From Onchocerca lupi (Eukaryota > Nematoda > Chromadorea > Rhabditida > Onchocercidae): a stretch of DNA of 64,000 nucleotides. The translations under genes were made by a program, and so were the position numbers. Every line of letters starts with the position of its first letter. Position 1 is the first letter of the stretch. Below are positions 60,401-64,000 of this stretch, one piece after another. The DNA lies in contig JAOVVO010000139.1 of the NCBI GenBank assembly GCA_028564675.1, forward strand, positions 62,001 to 126,000, written 5' to 3'. The notes beneath the pieces are model-generated. The model searched no databases. It was not told the origin of the DNA and saw nothing but the letters and a program-made list of their open reading frames with translations.

Positions 60401-63400
60401 CGTTGTTTTACAAATTTCGATAACGTATAAGCAATTTGACGTAACGGTCCCGAAACAATAAAGGTTTCTGCATCAATCATTTTTAATTTCTAAAATTTTT
60501 GGATTATTTTAGATAAACTATTAATAAAATAGTATTGAGGAAACAGCACGTGAAGTTTTAGAATTTGACAAAAATTTTTTCTTCGACAATTTTATCAAAT
60601 TAATTCTTTTGTAAATGATTACTATTAAATCTAGAAATTTATTATCGTTTATTTTCTATTACTTTCTTTCAATAATTGAATTGTTTCAAACTATCACCAT
60701 GAAAAGATAAAATTGAGGATTAAAATTTTTTAAATATTATAATATTTTATGCCATTGAAAATCAATTTCTAATCTATCAAAACAATAATTTGCTGATAAA
60801 ATTTTAACTTACTTTAAGTTGATGATTTTGAATTTTCATCACATATGCACCACTAAAACTATTTTTATAATAGCTAAATTCTTGTTTACACTTTAATCGT
60901 TCTGTATCATTTGTTGACAAATTCAAGTATAGCGCCTAAATTTTTGCAACTTTATTATTAATAATTTTTTGTTTTTAGCTCATGAAAATTTCATTTTTTT
61001 TAACGCGAAAAATTTTTCTGTTATCTTCCAAAAAAATTATGAAACCCATTCAATTTTCTTTTGTTCGTTTTTTTTTTTTTCTTATGAAATTATTCAGTGA
61101 CATAATAGTTTCTTGAATAATTCAATTAATTAAGCTTCATGGATAATCAAGCTAATTAAAGCTCATGAATGAACTCAGTTCATTGATTTCTATGAATTAA
61201 TTTAAATAATTAAGCATTTTTCATTAGTTAAAACACGAAAAAAATATATCAAACATTTCGGAATATTTTGATTTTTTCAAATTTAATTAATTCTTTAAAA
61301 TATTTCCGACTAAAATTATTTATATCCTTCAAGAATTTCATAGCGCCTCATGCTTAAATTTTAATAATTTAATTACAGTAAATTGAAGAAGAAAATTCAA
61401 ATAAATTTGAAAAAACTAATTCTTTGAATTATGATAATTTAGTGACGAAAATTCAAATAAATTGCAAGAAATACATCTAATAATCCATTTTCAGGATTCA
61501 ATTCCACCAACATTCGTGATGTTTGAAGAACAAATTTATCCCTGCTTATTGTTTTTGCATGAAAATGACTGAAAAGAAATAAATTTTCCCACGGAATTGT
61601 TTACCCTAAAATTCTTATTTGTTTCTAATCAATCTTGAGAAATCTATTAAATTATTTCTTGCTGATGTACTAAAATGATAGTAGGTCCAAAAAAAACATT
61701 ACAGTAAATAAAATAAGATATGTTTTAAATCTCTGAATCTAAAATGAATTATTTTTTTCCGGTCGATTTTAATCAATAAAGAGCAATCAAATCGTAACAG
61801 ATATAGAAATCCGGTAAATATAAAAAATTTTTTTTCTGAAAAAATCAGTAATATGCATTCCGTAATCATATTATTAACTAAGAAATATTAGGTAGAACTA
61901 AATGCAAAATAAGTAATTCCATCGGAAATCAACAAAATACCGCGGATAATTTCGAAAAAAACATTCGCTATTTCCTTATTATTTACTTTAGCTATCAACT
62001 TTTTTATTAAATTCAAATTCACAAAAAAGGACAACAAAATTATACTTCGAAATATATTTTATCGTTTTTGACGGCTTTATTGGTGATAAAATTTGAGCAA
62101 ATTCAATTGTCGTCGCGTGAGTTTTTTGAATTGTGCAATGAATAAATGATAGGGCTTTGAGAAATGCGAAGAAAACCAGCTTAAAATTATCAAAAAAAAA
62201 AAAAAAAATCTTTTTTCTTGAATTAAAAATTAAAAAAAAAAAACCAGTGATAATTGTTGCTCCATCAATTTAATCACAATTCAATCATTAAACAGTGATT
62301 TTAATTGATTTTTTGGATGCGAATTCCAAATTATCAACCAATTTATTTACTTATAAGCTGTTAAAATAAATTTGAATTTTCAGTCGAATTTATATAATTT
62401 TTCAATCGAAATGAATGAACGATTTAAATTACCAGATAATTTTCCGTAAAATTACCACTAATTGTATCAAAATATGGCTCTATTTGAGCCTGAATAGGTC
62501 CATCCGTTCCAATCACAATTACATTCGGATCAGATATCAGCAATTCGATTGTTTCCATCCTTTCATATGGCTCATTGTTGTAGATAAGTATTGTCCTATT
62601 AATTAATTTTCTCCGTTTATTTTAAATTTATTTTATTAGAAAGACTAGAAATTGTTTCTTATTTTATACTATATCATACATAAATGTATAATACAGTATC
62701 ATATATAAACGTAATACAGTATGCCATTGAAGATTACTTATAGCAGACAAGTTTTTGATTGTAATTATCATATAGCTAGAATCAAAATATGAATCTGACA
62801 AATATTTCAGATAATCTCCCATCAGTTTTTGCACAGTAGGGATAATGTTAGTGGTAAAAATTTTTTCTAAACGACTACTGTATCTCTCGAAGACTGCTGA
62901 TTACTGTATATACGTAAATTGCTATATAGTGCATGAATTTATAGCTATAATTAATACATGATTATGATTGAATGTAAATTCTGGTAAATACCTGATAATA
63001 ATCCTTCATAAGTTTGTTGTCATAAAATAAAAATAAATCTTGGAAAAAAGTGTTTGCATACAAAAAAATAAGACAAATTTCGATGAATTGCCATATTTTT
63101 GAATTTAAGTTTAAATTTGCAATTATAATAAATATTAAATTTTCCAATATTTAAAAATATCTTTTAAAATATAAACCTTGGTTGATCTATAGTAATTAAC
63201 TTTTTGCTGCTACTTTCATTGTACATAATTGGAATATTATCCTGAAAGTTTCCCATATTTTATTTTATTAATTTTTACTCTTGATTTTTATAGTATTTGC
63301 AAATAATACAATAATTATTAGCGAAAGAAAACAAAAAATAATGATGTATAAAATTGATTAAAATTAATAAAGAAAAATTTGCATATTAAGTAAACTTTGC

Positions 63401-63937
63401 AAAATTTCTTCACTGTTTGCGTTTAATTTGAGAGAAAAAAAAAGGAGAATTTTCCTTCTTTGTTTTTTAAATCATTAAAAAATTCCATTTAAGTTAGCAA
63501 AGATTACTAATTCAAAATTGTTTAAGCGCAGTAATGGACTTAATGAAATCTTCAGCACATTTTCGGCAATTTTTACTGAATCAAACAAACGTTGCGAATA
63601 ATCTTTCATTACATGATTTTTGCTCGTTCCTGTAAAAATTATTTGTTTATTGTTCATTTATAGCCAATAATTCATCAAATAAAAACTTGCGTTGTAGTAA
63701 AAAATTACTAGATAAATGAGTTCGAATCATATTTCACATATATAATTTTATATATTGAAAAGAAAAATTAATAAAAATAAATAAAATTTTGTGCTCACCC
63801 GTGATAGCATCATGATGTTGGAAAAGTGCTAAATTTCGTCGAGCTATTGTTAGTTGTTGTTGGATAATTTGGCGATTTTCGGTCGATAAATATGTAAAGG
63901 TATTGGTACTTAATAAATCTGCAGCTCTTATAAATGA
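57419..63937 (-). CDS. Alpha-mannosidase II (GH38, Golgi type), C-terminal 610 aa; 5' end outside the window
   Basis: Fourteen exons: 63937-63799, 63629-63508, 63241-63177, 62595-62433, 62179-62046, 61568-61475, 60935-60813, 60489-60378, 60193-60057, 59509-59344, 59186-59059, 58834-58741, 58459-58287, 57601-57419 (stop TAA 57421-57419). All junctions keep frame. The first exon follows an acceptor at 63938-63939, so the gene continues past 64000. ARRNLALFQHHDAITGTSKN is the class II signature; its second His is a zinc ligand in Golgi mannosidase II. Then come the all-beta domains: ELNPENGLLDV, FSYYKNSFSGAYVM, YYTDSNGLQ, NYYPMPTAMI, RSKRLSILSNIPHGV and DRRLNSDDGKGLG (family DRRLxxDD). The tail has LLTVRPL and FFLEPNDFATYLIRF. 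HHDAITG argues for Golgi MAN2A-type over lysosomal mannosidase. The enzyme trims mannoses from hybrid N-glycans in the Golgi lumen. N-terminal TM and catalytic Asp residues lie outside, so the exact paralogue is not assigned. Confidence 0.94.
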
Positions 63938-64000
63938 CTAAAAAATTTTGTAAAATTAAAATTTTCATTTTTTTTTTGGGGAAAAATTTCAATTTGAAAT
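63938..64000 (-). other. Intron of the mannosidase gene at the window edge
   Basis: T-rich intron sequence directly upstream (on the minus strand) of the first visible mannosidase exon. The preceding exon is not in the window. Confidence 0.8.

Noticed and set aside
62415..62606. 63-aa plus-strand ORF
   Set aside because: Antisense shadow of a mannosidase exon (62595-62433, minus).

Overview
This is a eukaryotic, very AT-rich window that looks like a nematode genome. The genes are split into many short exons (about 65-356 nt) with TTTCAG/TTTTAG/TTATAG acceptors and GTAAGT/GTAATT/GTATGT donors. Two genes encode nematode-style serpentine receptors, and the non-coding DNA is full of long A/T homopolymers, degenerate tandem repeats and dead transposons. 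A parasitic (possibly clade III) nematode is a reasonable guess, but the species cannot be fixed from the sequence. None of the real genes is a single long ORF; all models below were assembled by hand from exon ORFs, splice sites and phase, and every junction listed keeps frame unless stated.

Layout. 0-2.5 kb: non-coding. 2.56-5.22 kb (+): six-exon gene for a small two-pass membrane protein with a cysteine cluster in its second membrane segment; family not recognised. 5.2-11 kb: mostly non-coding, with a dispersed repeat, the 3' end of a Helitron and a few weak exon candidates. 11.1-22.7 kb (+): tandem duplication carrying two paralogous seven-transmembrane receptor genes (12.5-14.5 and 18.5-21.0 kb). 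The first has lost its first splice donor; the second is intact. Their upstream non-coding blocks are much more alike than their exons, and degenerate further copies lie near 15.1 and 22.4 kb. 24.8-29.25 kb: decayed Helitrons in opposite orientations, one with recognisable Rep and Pif1-helicase motifs scattered over three frames, plus an LTR-like block. 30.2-35.25 kb (-): nine-exon gene for a type II membrane protein with a Thr/Ser-rich stalk and a C-terminal fibrinogen-related (lectin-like) domain. 35.25-57.4 kb: 22 kb with no gene I can support, rich in diverged tandem repeats, microsatellites and homopolymers. 57.4-64 kb (-): the 14 C-terminal exons (610 aa) of a class II (Golgi-type, GH38) alpha-mannosidase whose 5' part lies beyond the window.

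The genes do not form a pathway. The mannosidase belongs to N-glycan processing in the Golgi, the fibrinogen-domain protein is probably a surface carbohydrate or ligand binder, and the receptors are probably chemosensory. The points most worth a second look are the conserved upstream block of the receptor duplication, the broken donor in receptor A, the 27-bp perfect hairpin after it, and the multi-copy Helitron remnants.
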